A stretch of DNA of 64,000 bases from a candidate division TA06 bacterium (lineage in GTDB: Bacteria; Edwardsbacteria; AC1; EtOH8), in assembly GCA_016235665.1 (NCBI GenBank), contig JACRJI010000003.1:1-64000 (forward strand), read 5' to 3'. The translations under genes and the position numbers were made by a program. The notes beneath the pieces are model-generated. The model searched no databases, was not told where the DNA came from, and saw only the letters and a list, made by a program, of their open reading frames with translations. Each line of letters begins with the position of its first letter. Position 1 is the stretch's first letter. Shown here piece by piece: positions 33,819-42,115 of this stretch.

Positions 33819-34619
33819 ATGAGAGGTCCTTTGAAGCATACTTCAGAAACATTTGCCATAAACCCCAGGCCCCCGGGCTGGGGACGCCTTTTGGCCAGGG
33901 CTTCCAGGGCCATCAGGGGTTATGATCTGCTGGAGCCAGGCGACCAGGTGTTGGTGGCGGTCTCCGGCGGCAATGACAGCCTGGTGCTGTTGGACCTGCT
34001 GGCCGAGCGCCAAAGAAAGATCGGCCGCAAGCTGAACCTGACCTTGATCGCGGGGCACGTTCCCGGCAGTTACGGGGGAAAGGCGATCTTCCCTGTAATC
34101 CTGTTGAGGGAAATTGTTGAAGCATACGGCCTAAAGTTTTCAGTTTCAGGCTCGGTTTTGCAGGAAGCAGTATTCAGCGACTGCTTCAACTGCGCCATGG
34201 CCCGGCGCAAGGCCCTGTTCGACCTGGCCGAACGGGAGAACTGCAACAAGATCGCCCTGGGGCACAACTCCGACGACCTGGTGGAGACCGCCCTTCTCAA
34301 CATGTTCTACCAGGGGCGCTTTTCCAGCATGTCAGCCCGGCAGAAGGTGCTTAGAGGTAAGCTGACGCTGATCCGGCCGCTGGCTTTGGTCTGGAAAGAG
34401 GCTATTGATCTTTATGCCGGGGAACGGTTCGGCAAACTGCCGAAGTTCAAATGCCCGGGGAGCAACGATTCCAAAAGGGCCTTCGTCAAACAGTTGGTCA
34501 AAAAGCTGGAGAAACAAAACCCCAAGATCAAAGCCAATATTTTGATGGCCATCACCAACCCTAAGATGGAATATTTACCTGTGATCAAAAACAAGAATCC
34601 GATTGCGGAAAGGGATTAA
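33819..34619 (+). CDS. TtcA/TilS-like PP-loop tRNA-thiolation protein
   Basis: 266 residues. The PP-loop reads VAVSGGNDSLVLLDLL, and CFNCAMARRKAL plus GHNSDDLVETALLNM are typical of TtcA-type enzymes that make 2-thiocytidine in tRNA using an iron-sulfur cluster. The first CxxC is CFNC; the usual second Cys pair is not clear (KFKCPGSNDSKR has one Cys). The start was placed after the promoter at 33771-33799; TTG 33831, with GAGAGG upstream, is a possible alternative. A related tRNA-modifying function cannot be excluded. Confidence 0.82.
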   Translation: MRGPLKHTSETFAINPRPPGWGRLLARASRAIRGYDLLEPGDQVLVAVSGGNDSLVLLDLLAERQRKIGRKLNLTLIAGHVPGSYGGKAIFPVILLREIVEAYGLKFSVSGSVLQEAVFSDCFNCAMARRKALFDLAERENCNKIALGHNSDDLVETALLNMFYQGRFSSMSARQKVLRGKLTLIRPLALVWKEAIDLYAGERFGKLPKFKCPGSNDSKRAFVKQLVKKLEKQNPKIKANILMAITNPKMEYLPVIKNKNPIAERD

Positions 34620-34621
34620 AT

Positions 34622-35068
34622 ATGGATCCCGCAACTCATCTCATTTTTACCCTGATGTTCCTGGGGGCTGGTTTCATTCCGATCATAGCCGTAAAGCATT
34701 TTAAAAAAGAGAAGATCAAATTAAACCGCTGGCATAAGGTCCTGGCGACCATAAAGGCCATCCGGTCCGAAAAGGGCAGTGACAGCGGCCGCCGCTTTTA
34801 TTACCCCAAATATCAATACTCTTATGGCGGCAGAGACTACCAAGGAACTTCATCCATGGGAGTGGGCGGAAACAAGTATAAGATTAATACGCCCGTTGAG
34901 GTAAGGGTTAATCCCTTGAACCCGGAAGAATCGGACATCTTGCATTATACTAAAATCGGCGCCACTACGGTCTTGGCGTTAGATCTGGTTATAATTGTAT
35001 TTACTGGAATGAGTGTGCTGGCTTTTGCGGTTGGCCTGGGGTCAATTATTTGGGGGTTGTTGAAATAG
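34622..35068 (+). CDS. DUF3592-like membrane protein
   Basis: 148 residues. One N-terminal helix (about 8-26), a beta-rich soluble part (YYPKYQYSYGGRDYQG, then VEVRVNPLNPEESDI) and a C-terminal helix pair form the DUF3592 pattern, of unknown function. It begins 2 bp after the TtcA-like stop, so the two are probably co-transcribed. Confidence 0.75.
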   Translation: MDPATHLIFTLMFLGAGFIPIIAVKHFKKEKIKLNRWHKVLATIKAIRSEKGSDSGRRFYYPKYQYSYGGRDYQGTSSMGVGGNKYKINTPVEVRVNPLNPEESDILHYTKIGATTVLALDLVIIVFTGMSVLAFAVGLGSIIWGLLK

Positions 35069-35135
35069 AATACAAGGAACGTTGCCCAGCCAAAAGCCGG
35101 ATTATAAAACAAATGTATATATTTCTTACAACTAC

Positions 35136-35164
35136 TTGACATATATTCATACATTTGGCATAAT
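35136..35164 (+). promoter_or_regulatory. Sigma-70 promoter of the Panacea toxin-antitoxin operon
   Basis: TTGACA (35136-35141) and CATAAT (35159-35164) with a 17-bp spacer. Transcription would begin near 35171, 19 bp before the chosen antitoxin start. The AT-rich spacer (ATATATTCATACATTTG) may hold the autoregulatory site for the HTH domain. Confidence 0.8.
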
Positions 35165-35189
35165 CGCAATGAACTATGGGATTGTTGAG

Positions 35190-35969
35190 ATGAATGTTAA
35201 CATAGATGTCCTGTTGGGCAAACGGATCCAACTGCTGCGCAAGGCCAACGGCGTCAATCAGGAAACACTGGCCAAGGCGCTGGGCATAGCCCGTCCGGCG
35301 GTAACTTTGCTGGAAAAGGGCAAACGTAAGGCCACCCCTTCCGAGCTGGTAAGCCTGGCTAATTTCTTCCAGTTGAACATGGAAGAGCTGTTTGACGAAA
35401 GCAAAACCCATCAAATATCAATTCAAAAGGAAAGGAGACCGGAAAAGAGCAAAGAGGAAGAAATACGCACCAGCGTACCTCAAAAGAATCATGATAAGCT
35501 TAAACAAGCTTTGCTTTATATCCTTAATAAAGTCGGTTCCAAGCCGAATATCGGCGAAACCGTCATTCATAAGCTTTTATATTTTATTGATTTTAATTTC
35601 TACGAAAAATATGAAGAACAGCTGATCGGCGCCACCTACATTAAAAACAAGTTCGGCCCCACCCCGGTGGAATTTAAGAAGGTGGTTGACGATATGGCCA
35701 GAAAAGGAGAGATCGAGTTGGTTAAATCTAATTATTTCCAGTATCCCCAAAGAAAGTATTTGCCTTTAATAAGTTTTGATCTGCGCCATTTTAAGGCCCA
35801 CGAAATCGAAGTAATTAATGATGTATTAAACAGATTATCCGATAAAACAGCCGCTGACTTAAGCGAATACTCGCACCGCGATGTTCCCTGGATCACCGCT
35901 GAAAAAGGCAAGCCCATTGACTACGAGGCCGTTTTTTACCGGACACCTGAATATTCAGTAAGGAAATGA
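35190..35969 (+). CDS. Panacea-domain (DUF4065) antitoxin with HTH domain
   Basis: 259 residues. An Xre-type helix-turn-helix (about 8-68; QETLAKALGIARPAVTLLEK) is joined by a charged linker to a DUF4065/Panacea domain (about 100-259; KLLYFIDFNFYEKYEE, KNKFGPTPVEFKKV, YSHRDVPW). This domain is known to neutralise many unrelated toxins. The gene starts after its own promoter and is directly followed by a RelE-like gene, 1 bp apart. HTH-containing antitoxins usually autoregulate. Confidence 0.93.
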   Translation: MNVNIDVLLGKRIQLLRKANGVNQETLAKALGIARPAVTLLEKGKRKATPSELVSLANFFQLNMEELFDESKTHQISIQKERRPEKSKEEEIRTSVPQKNHDKLKQALLYILNKVGSKPNIGETVIHKLLYFIDFNFYEKYEEQLIGATYIKNKFGPTPVEFKKVVDDMARKGEIELVKSNYFQYPQRKYLPLISFDLRHFKAHEIEVINDVLNRLSDKTAADLSEYSHRDVPWITAEKGKPIDYEAVFYRTPEYSVRK

Positions 35970-35970
35970 T

Positions 35971-36339
35971 ATGGATAAATTCAGGCAATTGCACAGGCAC
36001 CCTGAATTTATCAAAGACATGAAAAAATTGATAAAAAGATTCAAGACGTTGGAGGAAGATTTAGAAAAACTCATTGATTACTCTATTTGTTCACGCCACA
36101 AGCAAGGAATTGATAACGGCGGCATATTTCAAATACCCGGTTTAGGGCTTGAACACCCGCCGGTATGCAAGGTTAAGAAATTTGCCTGCAAATCGCTTAA
36201 GGGAAAAGGGGCGCAAAGCGGGCTACGCCTGATCTATGCTTATTTTAAGGATGAAGACCGGATTGAATTGGTGGAGATATATTACAAGGAGAAACAAGGT
36301 TCTGACTTTAGTATGGCTCGAATCAAAAACTTTTTGTGA
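35971..36339 (+). CDS. RelE/ParE-superfamily toxin
   Basis: 122 residues. The pattern KDMKKLIKRFKTLEEDLEKL, VCKVKKFACKSLKGKGAQSG, LRLIYAYF and IELVEIYYK matches RelE-type mRNA endoribonucleases that act on ribosome-bound mRNA. The start is 1 bp after the antitoxin stop, so translation is coupled. A terminator follows. The nuclease activity is inferred from the family. Confidence 0.88.
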   Translation: MDKFRQLHRHPEFIKDMKKLIKRFKTLEEDLEKLIDYSICSRHKQGIDNGGIFQIPGLGLEHPPVCKVKKFACKSLKGKGAQSGLRLIYAYFKDEDRIELVEIYYKEKQGSDFSMARIKNFL

Positions 36340-36357
36340 AATGATGCTTTCATGTAA

Positions 36358-36385
36358 AACCGTAACATTTAGTTGCGGTTTTTTA
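36358..36385 (+). terminator. Terminator of the toxin-antitoxin operon
   Basis: A stem of AACCGTAAC and GTTGCGGTT (one G-T pair) with a 5-nt loop, followed by TTTTAT. Confidence 0.8.
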
Positions 36386-36469
36386 TTTGCTTTTTAGCCC
36401 CCCTATATAGTATTATGATACTTATAATGCCTTGAACTTAAAACGTTGTTTTAAACATCGGATTGAGCT

Positions 36470-36649
36470 ATGTCCCGCCAAAGACAATCCAGCGACATCA
36501 TAACCTTTGCTCATTTCCAGAAAGAATTGGACCATCTGGTTGAGCAGTTTGGCCGTAATCTTGACCATTGCAAGAGCAAAACCTTTGATGAAGCCAACCT
36601 GTGCAATGAATACTTAAATCTCTTCTTAAGGGCTTTTGCCAAGGCCTAA
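36470..36649 (+). CDS. Short ORF resembling the N-terminus of a type IIG restriction enzyme
   Basis: A 59-residue ORF, ATG to TAA. The text DHLVEQFGRNLDHCKSKTF and EANLCNEYLNLFLRAFAKA resembles the opening of Eco57I-like type IIG restriction-modification proteins, in which a sequence like FGRNLEYY... NEANLR.EFL.PFF is common. No methyltransferase motif follows before 36769. It is probably a remnant of a lost enzyme, less likely a real small protein. There is no clear Shine-Dalgarno sequence. Confidence 0.45.
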   Translation: MSRQRQSSDIITFAHFQKELDHLVEQFGRNLDHCKSKTFDEANLCNEYLNLFLRAFAKA

Positions 36650-36768
36650 ATAGCCATAGCGAAAACAATTGTCCCATTTATAGAAATTGAACTGTTGGCA
36701 CAACATGGTGGAATTTTCAAGGTGGTTTCATACCATTCCTTTTTTAACAACTAAAAGGGAGACAGTTT

Positions 36769-38175
36769 ATGCTTGTTGTATTTGTCCACGGATGGAGCGT
36801 TACCAATACTAACACATACGGCGGCTTGCCTGCCGCTCTGGCAAAAAACGCCCCCGACGACCTTGAAATCAAGATTGAGCATCTCTATCTCAGTAAATAC
36901 GTAAGCTTCTCGGATGAAGTAAATATCGACGACATTGCCCGCGGAATGCAGAACGCCGTAAGAGCCGAAATTCTGCCGAACTTAGAACCGGGGGAACGGT
37001 TTGCGTGCATTACGCATTCAACCGGCGGACCTGTTGTACGCAAATGGATTGACCTTTTCTACAAAGAACGGCTTGACAAATGCCCATTACAGCACCTTAT
37101 TATGCTGGCGCCCGCAAACCATGGCTCTGCGCTTGCCCAACTCGGCAAAAGCCGCCTGTCACGAATGAAATTTTTCGTGGAAGGCGTTCAGCCGGGCACC
37201 GGGGTGCTGGACTGGCTTGAACTGGGAAGCGGCCAAAGCTGGGCGTTAAACCAATCCTGGCTAGATTATGACTGCCTTACTGCGGGACTGTATATCTTCG
37301 TACTTACCGGCCAGCGCATCGATCACAGTTTTTATGACCATCTTAACTCTTATACCGGAGAAGAAGGGTCCGATGGCGTGATCCGGACAGCGGCGGCGAA
37401 TATGAATTACGGCCTGATACGCCTGTTGCAGCAAGACGGCGGGTTTAAACTTGAAAAAGAAAAACTGCCAAAAAAATACGCTTTTGGCATACTACCGGGG
37501 TGCTCGCATTCCGGAGAAACCATGGGCATATTAAACAGCGTAAAATCAAGCGATGACATCACCCATCCTACGGTTAACTGGGCTCTTCAGTGTCTTTCCG
37601 TGAATAGCGCAACCAACTACAAGCGGCTGATCACCAAGTTAAACGAAATAACAGTAGCAACTCAGGTGGCCGAACGGAAGACAAAAACCAAAGAGCTTTT
37701 TCTTTTTGAACGCACCTTTGTCACTAATCGTTACTGCATGTTCGTTTTCAAGATTATGGATGACCGCGATAATAGCCTTGTCAACTATGACGTCCTTTTT
37801 ACTGCCGGACCGGAATATAATGAGAATCACTTGCCTCCAGGATTCTTTGTAGACAGACAACGCAACAAGCTAAATCCCGGAATACTTACGTACTATATTG
37901 ATTACGACGTAATGGCTGACTGGCTTGAAAAACCAGAACTTGGCGGCAAATTCGGCTTTAAAATCGCGGCTCAACCTTCATCGGGCTATTCCTATTACAC
38001 CGTAGCCGAATACAGGGGTACTTTTGACAAACTTAAGCGATACTTCGAACCCAATCAAACGCTCATGGTTGAAATACAACTAAAGCGACATGTGGTAGAG
38101 GGTGTATTTCGGTTAACTAACGATCTTAAACCGGAGTCATTTAAAGCTCAACCTAAAGGGAATGAGTTAATCTAA
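36769..38175 (+). CDS. Lipase-like alpha/beta hydrolase with C-terminal beta domain
   Basis: 468 residues. The N-terminal domain (about 1-260) has the oxyanion-hole motif FVHGWS (5-10) and nucleophile elbow ITHSTGG (Ser84). Candidate acid and base are Asp202 (GSDGVIR) and His247 (GCSHSGE). The elbow has Thr where Gly is common (GxSxG becomes THSTGG). The C-terminal 180 residues form an unrecognised beta-rich domain (FKIMDDRDNSLVNYDVLF). There is no signal peptide, so it is cytoplasmic; a phospholipid-cleaving effector is plausible but inferred. GGGAGA lies upstream. A DUF4062 gene follows after 38 bp. Confidence 0.85.
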   Translation: MLVVFVHGWSVTNTNTYGGLPAALAKNAPDDLEIKIEHLYLSKYVSFSDEVNIDDIARGMQNAVRAEILPNLEPGERFACITHSTGGPVVRKWIDLFYKERLDKCPLQHLIMLAPANHGSALAQLGKSRLSRMKFFVEGVQPGTGVLDWLELGSGQSWALNQSWLDYDCLTAGLYIFVLTGQRIDHSFYDHLNSYTGEEGSDGVIRTAAANMNYGLIRLLQQDGGFKLEKEKLPKKYAFGILPGCSHSGETMGILNSVKSSDDITHPTVNWALQCLSVNSATNYKRLITKLNEITVATQVAERKTKTKELFLFERTFVTNRYCMFVFKIMDDRDNSLVNYDVLFTAGPEYNENHLPPGFFVDRQRNKLNPGILTYYIDYDVMADWLEKPELGGKFGFKIAAQPSSGYSYYTVAEYRGTFDKLKRYFEPNQTLMVEIQLKRHVVEGVFRLTNDLKPESFKAQPKGNELI

Positions 38176-38213
38176 CTGTCTTTTAGCTTTACTAATATTA
38201 TGGAGGTTTTATC

Positions 38214-39365
38214 ATGCCCCGAAATGCTACTATCTATAAACTTCTTGTTTCTTGTCCCTCTGATTTAAACTCAACAAGAAACATTGTAAAGGAAATCGTT
38301 CTAGAGTGGAACACTAACACTGGGAGTAATGAGGGCATTTGGTTTGAACCTATTGATTGGGCGACACATTCAGTGCCACAATATGGGAAAAGGCCTCAAG
38401 CAATACTAAATGAACAACTTATAAAAGATTCTGATATTATTGTTGCTCTTTTTTGGGCGCAACTAGGTACACCAACCGGCAAAGCACCTTCAGGTACGGT
38501 AGAGGAAATAATTGTGGGGCAAAAATTAAATAAACCCGTACTATTGTATTTTTCTAATCGCTCTATCCCAAAAAATGAAATTAAGCCTAAGGAAATTATA
38601 CGTTTAAATAAATTCAAAGAGATCTGCAAGAAAAAGGGTCTGTATCGCGAATTTAGAAGTCACTCTGAGTTAAAGAATATTTTACACCGACATCTTACCA
38701 GTAGTATAAATAAACTTCGTTATATGGACATCCCTAATCCACTTAATAATTACTGTAAGCAATATCCAAACCTATCAACAGCAACTGATATACGTGCACA
38801 ACGTGTTAGAACAACGGCAGAAAGCTTCATGGCTGCATCTGAAGCTATATTTTCTTCTCTAAAGAAAGGTGATGAAGTTATCACAACTGATGCTGTTAAT
38901 TTAAGTCAATTTCCTCTCTATTGGGCTATAGAAGGTTTAGAGTATCTCCGTATAAACCACGAAGCAACAAAACGTGGCGTTAAGATTAAACGTATTTTTG
39001 TCGCGCAGGAACATGATTTAAAGGATCATAAAGAAATCATTCAAGAACTATGTCGTCTCCAATATTTGTCGGGAGTAACGCCAATTGTCGTTAAGTACGA
39101 AGACCTTGATAAAGATCTACGGCGTGAATTTGCTGTATTTGGCCATTCCTTTGTTGACGAGGTAATTTATGATTATTTTTCCCAAGAGGTGGTAGATAAT
39201 TATATTTGGTGGACACCACAGGTAATAGAAAATTTTAAACGTAAGGCAAATTTAATTGAAAGCAAGAACCGTTTAGATTATAAAATTAACGTTCGAAAAG
39301 CTATAAACTTTAAAAAAGTACGAGAATATGCCGAAGGTTTGCGTATGAAATTTGAAAAGCTATAA
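38214..39365 (+). CDS. DUF4062 (TIR-like) protein with unknown C-terminal domain
   Basis: 383 residues, AT-rich. The first 175 residues are a DUF4062 domain (LLVSCPSDLNSTRNIVKEIV, SDIIVALFWAQLGTPTG, SGTVEEI, KPVLLYFSN), a TIR-related fold found at the N-terminus of many NTPase and defence proteins. Residues about 190-345 (SLKKGDEVITTD, HEATKRGVKIKRIFV, LSGVTPIVVKYED) look like a phospholipase-D-like or TrmB C-terminal fold but lack HKD motifs. GGAGG precedes the ATG. A 59-bp tandem duplication (39295-39385) created the stop codon, so the original C-terminus was different. Confidence 0.82.
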   Translation: MPRNATIYKLLVSCPSDLNSTRNIVKEIVLEWNTNTGSNEGIWFEPIDWATHSVPQYGKRPQAILNEQLIKDSDIIVALFWAQLGTPTGKAPSGTVEEIIVGQKLNKPVLLYFSNRSIPKNEIKPKEIIRLNKFKEICKKKGLYREFRSHSELKNILHRHLTSSINKLRYMDIPNPLNNYCKQYPNLSTATDIRAQRVRTTAESFMAASEAIFSSLKKGDEVITTDAVNLSQFPLYWAIEGLEYLRINHEATKRGVKIKRIFVAQEHDLKDHKEIIQELCRLQYLSGVTPIVVKYEDLDKDLRREFAVFGHSFVDEVIYDYFSQEVVDNYIWWTPQVIENFKRKANLIESKNRLDYKINVRKAINFKKVREYAEGLRMKFEKL

Positions 39366-39385
39366 ACTTTAAAAAAGACGAGAAT
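39295..39385 (+). repeat. 59-bp tandem duplication at the DUF4062 gene end
   Basis: The string GAAAAGCTATAAAC, continuing to TTTAAAAAAG and CGAGAAT, occurs first from 39296 and again from 39355. The unit length (59 bp) is not a multiple of three. The second copy is read in another frame and gives CTA TAA, the gene's stop. Confidence 0.85.
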
Positions 39386-39400
39386 GTAATGTTTAGCAAA

Positions 39401-39437
39401 CAAGAAGCCCCGCCTTTCGGCGGGGCTTCTTGTTTTC
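39401..39437. terminator. Bidirectional terminator between DUF4062 gene and clpB
   Basis: A perfect 14-bp stem (CAAGAAGCCCCGCC / GGCGGGGCTTCTTG, loop TTTC) with T-rich flank on the plus side and AAAC (TTTG on the minus strand) on the other, so it can end transcripts from both directions. Confidence 0.92.
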
Positions 39438-39444
39438 CGTTATC

Positions 39445-42024
39445 TTACCCTTTGGTAAATATAATCTCCCCCTTCTTAACCTCCGCCTTCACCGTATCCC
39501 CGTCCTTGAACTCTCCCTCCAGTATCCTCATGGACAAGGGATCCTGCAGCAACCTCTGGATCGCCCGTTTCAACGGCCTGGCCCCGAAGGCCGGATCGTA
39601 GCCCTCGCTGGCCAGCAGCTCCTTGGCCTTATCTGTCACCTCCAGCTTTATCTTCCGGTCGGCCAGCCTCAGGTACAAATGCTTCAGCTGAATGTCCACT
39701 ATGGCCGTGATCTGCTGCTTGTCCAGCCGGTGGAAGATGATGGTCTCATCCACCCGGTTAAGGAACTCCGGCCTAAAATGCTGGCGCATGGCCTCCATCA
39801 CTTTTTCCTTCATCTTGGCCTCGTCGTCCCCCAGCTCGCTGATCCACTGGGAGCCGATGTTGGAGGTCATGATGATCACCGTGTTCTTGAAGTCCACCGT
39901 ACGGCCCTGGCCGTCGGTCAACCGGCCGTCGTCCAGCACCTGCAGCAGCACGTTAAACACGTCGTAGTGGGCCTTCTCTATCTCGTCGAACAATATCACG
40001 CAGTAGGGCCGGCGCCGCACCGCTTCGGTCAGCTGGCCGCCCTCGTCGTATCCCACATAGCCCGGAGGCGCGCCCAGCAAACGGGACACCGTGTGCTTCT
40101 CCATGTATTCCGACATGTCGATCCGCACCATGGCCCGCTCGTCGTCGAACAGGAATTCGGCCAGAGCCCGGGCCAATTCTGTTTTGCCCACCCCGGTGGG
40201 CCCCAGGAAGATGAAGGAACCTATCGGCTTGTTGGGGTCGGACAGCCCGGCCCGTGACCGCCGGACAGCATTGCCGATGGACTTTAAGGCCTCGTCCTGG
40301 CCGATCACCCGCTCCCGCAGACGTTCTTCGATCTTGATAAGCTTTGATGTCTCGCCCTCCAGCATCCTGGTGACCGGGATACCGGTCCACTTGGCCACCA
40401 CCTCGGCTATGTCATCTTCGTCCACTTCCTCCTTCAGGAATTTCTGGGATTGTTGGATTTCGGCCAGGTGCTTGTTCTCGTGCTCCAGGTCCTTCTGCAG
40501 GGCAACCAAAGTGCCGTAGCGGAACTCGGCCACCTTGTTGTAGTCGCCCTTCTTCTCGGCCTGCTGTTCCTCGATCTTGGAATTCTCCACCCGCTGTTTG
40601 ATATCGGAGATCTTCTTGATGATGGCCTTCTCGTTCTGCCAGTGGGCCTTCATGGTGGAGGATTTCTCCTTGAGCTCGGCCAGCTCGGAATCTATTTTGG
40701 CCAGCCGCTCCCTGGAAAGCGCGTCGTGGTCCTTTTTTAAGGCCGTGCGCTCGATCTCCATCTGCATGATCCGCCGCTCCACTTCGTCGATCTCGGTAGG
40801 CAGGCTGTCGATCTCTATCCGCAGGCGGGAGGAGGCCTCGTCAATCAGGTCCACCGCCTTGTCCGGCAGAAAGCGGTCGGAGATGTAGCGATGGGAAAGC
40901 ACCGCCGCCGCCACCAAAGCTGAATCCTTGATCCTTACCTTGTGATGCAGTTCGTAGCGTTCCTTTAAGCCGCGTAAGATGGCAATGGTGTCCTCCACCG
41001 ACGGCTCCTGCACTAGCACCGGTGCCAAACGGCGCTCCAGGGCCGGATCCTTCTCTATGTTCTTGCGGTACTCGTCCAGGGTAGTGGCGCCCACCATCCG
41101 CAGTTCGCCCCGGGCCAGGGCCGGTTTCAGCATGTTGGAGGCGTCCATGGACCCCTCGGCCTTGCCGGCGCCAACCAAAGTATGGAGCTCATCGATGAAC
41201 AAAATGACCAAACCGGCCGCGGCTTCGATCTCCTTGAGCACTGCTTTAAGACGTTCTTCAAATTCGCCCCGAAACTTGGCCCCGGCGATCAGGGCCCCCA
41301 GGTCCAGGGCCACAACCTTCTTGTTCTTAAGGGTCTCGGGCACGTCGCCGGAATTTATCCGCTGGGCCAGGCCTTCGGCGATGGCGGTCTTGCCCACTCC
41401 CGGCTCGCCGATCAGGACCGGATTGTTCTTGGTGCGGCGGGAAAGCACCTGGATCACCCGGCGAATCTCGTCATCCCGGCCGATCACCGGGTCCAGCCTG
41501 CCCTGGCGGGCCAGTTCGGTCAGGTCCCGCGAATATTTCTGCAGGGCCTGGTACTTGCCCTCGGGATCCTGGTCGGTCACCCTCTGGCTGCCCCGGACAT
41601 CCACCAATGCTTTTAGGATGTGGTCGCTGTTGATCCCTGAGTTCTTCAGGATTTGGGAGGCTTTGCCATGTTCCTCGGCCAGGGCCAGCAGCAGGTGCTC
41701 GCCGGAGACGTATTCATCCTTCATCTTTTCGGCTTCGGCCTGGGCCTTTTGCAGAAGCTTATTCAGCGCGTTGGAAAGGTAGGGCTGGGAGGCTCCACCG
41801 TAAACCTTGGGAAGGTTCTGGATCTCGACTTCCACCCGGTTTTTTAACAGGGCCGGGTTGGCCCCCATTTTTTGGAGCAGGGAAATGACCACGCCCTCGG
41901 GCTGGTCCAGCAGGGCGGCCAGCAGGTGCTCCGGCGCTATCTCCTGTTGGTTACCTTGGGCGGCCAGCTGGGACGCGGCATCCAGGGCTTCTTGGGATTT
42001 GATAGTGAATTTGTCTAATCGCAT
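39445..42024 (-). CDS. clpB: ClpB disaggregase (AAA+)
   Basis: An 859-residue Hsp100 chaperone that extracts proteins from aggregates with DnaK. It has an N-terminal Clp repeat domain, a first AAA+ domain (Walker [14 protein letters not shown], Walker [11 protein letters not shown]), the coiled-coil middle domain (about 410-525) and a second AAA+ domain (Walker [15 protein letters not shown], Walker [11 protein letters not shown]). The start is MRLDKFTIK at 42024. A sigma-70 promoter lies at 42087-42115, so the earlier in-frame codons are untranslated. No CIRCE element was seen. Confidence 0.97.
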   Translation of the reverse strand: MRLDKFTIKSQEALDAASQLAAQGNQQEIAPEHLLAALLDQPEGVVISLLQKMGANPALLKNRVEVEIQNLPKVYGGASQPYLSNALNKLLQKAQAEAEKMKDEYVSGEHLLLALAEEHGKASQILKNSGINSDHILKALVDVRGSQRVTDQDPEGKYQALQKYSRDLTELARQGRLDPVIGRDDEIRRVIQVLSRRTKNNPVLIGEPGVGKTAIAEGLAQRINSGDVPETLKNKKVVALDLGALIAGAKFRGEFEERLKAVLKEIEAAAGLVILFIDELHTLVGAGKAEGSMDASNMLKPALARGELRMVGATTLDEYRKNIEKDPALERRLAPVLVQEPSVEDTIAILRGLKERYELHHKVRIKDSALVAAAVLSHRYISDRFLPDKAVDLIDEASSRLRIEIDSLPTEIDEVERRIMQMEIERTALKKDHDALSRERLAKIDSELAELKEKSSTMKAHWQNEKAIIKKISDIKQRVENSKIEEQQAEKKGDYNKVAEFRYGTLVALQKDLEHENKHLAEIQQSQKFLKEEVDEDDIAEVVAKWTGIPVTRMLEGETSKLIKIEERLRERVIGQDEALKSIGNAVRRSRAGLSDPNKPIGSFIFLGPTGVGKTELARALAEFLFDDERAMVRIDMSEYMEKHTVSRLLGAPPGYVGYDEGGQLTEAVRRRPYCVILFDEIEKAHYDVFNVLLQVLDDGRLTDGQGRTVDFKNTVIIMTSNIGSQWISELGDDEAKMKEKVMEAMRQHFRPEFLNRVDETIIFHRLDKQQITAIVDIQLKHLYLRLADRKIKLEVTDKAKELLASEGYDPAFGARPLKRAIQRLLQDPLSMRILEGEFKDGDTVKAEVKKGEIIFTKG

Positions 42025-42056
42025 CTTGTAACTTTCTTTATTGTCTTCAAGGCAAC

Positions 42057-42079
42057 GGGCGATTCCTAAAGAACCGCCC
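42057..42079 (-). promoter_or_regulatory. Hairpin at the 5' end of the clpB transcript
   Basis: On the minus strand, GGGCGGTTC and GAATCGCCC pair (one G-T) around a short loop, exactly where transcription should start (near 42080). Such a 5' hairpin could stabilise the mRNA or affect translation. The ribosome-binding site is about 25 bases further on and is not clearly trapped in it. Confidence 0.5.
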
Positions 42080-42086
42080 ATAAAGC

Positions 42087-42115
42087 AATATAATCATGAA
42101 TGCTAGTTTTGTCAA
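42087..42115 (-). promoter_or_regulatory. Sigma-70 promoter of clpB
   Basis: On the minus strand, TTGACA (42115-42110), a 17-bp spacer and TATATT (42092-42087). The -35 region overlaps the last codons of the upstream capA-like gene. Confidence 0.85.
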
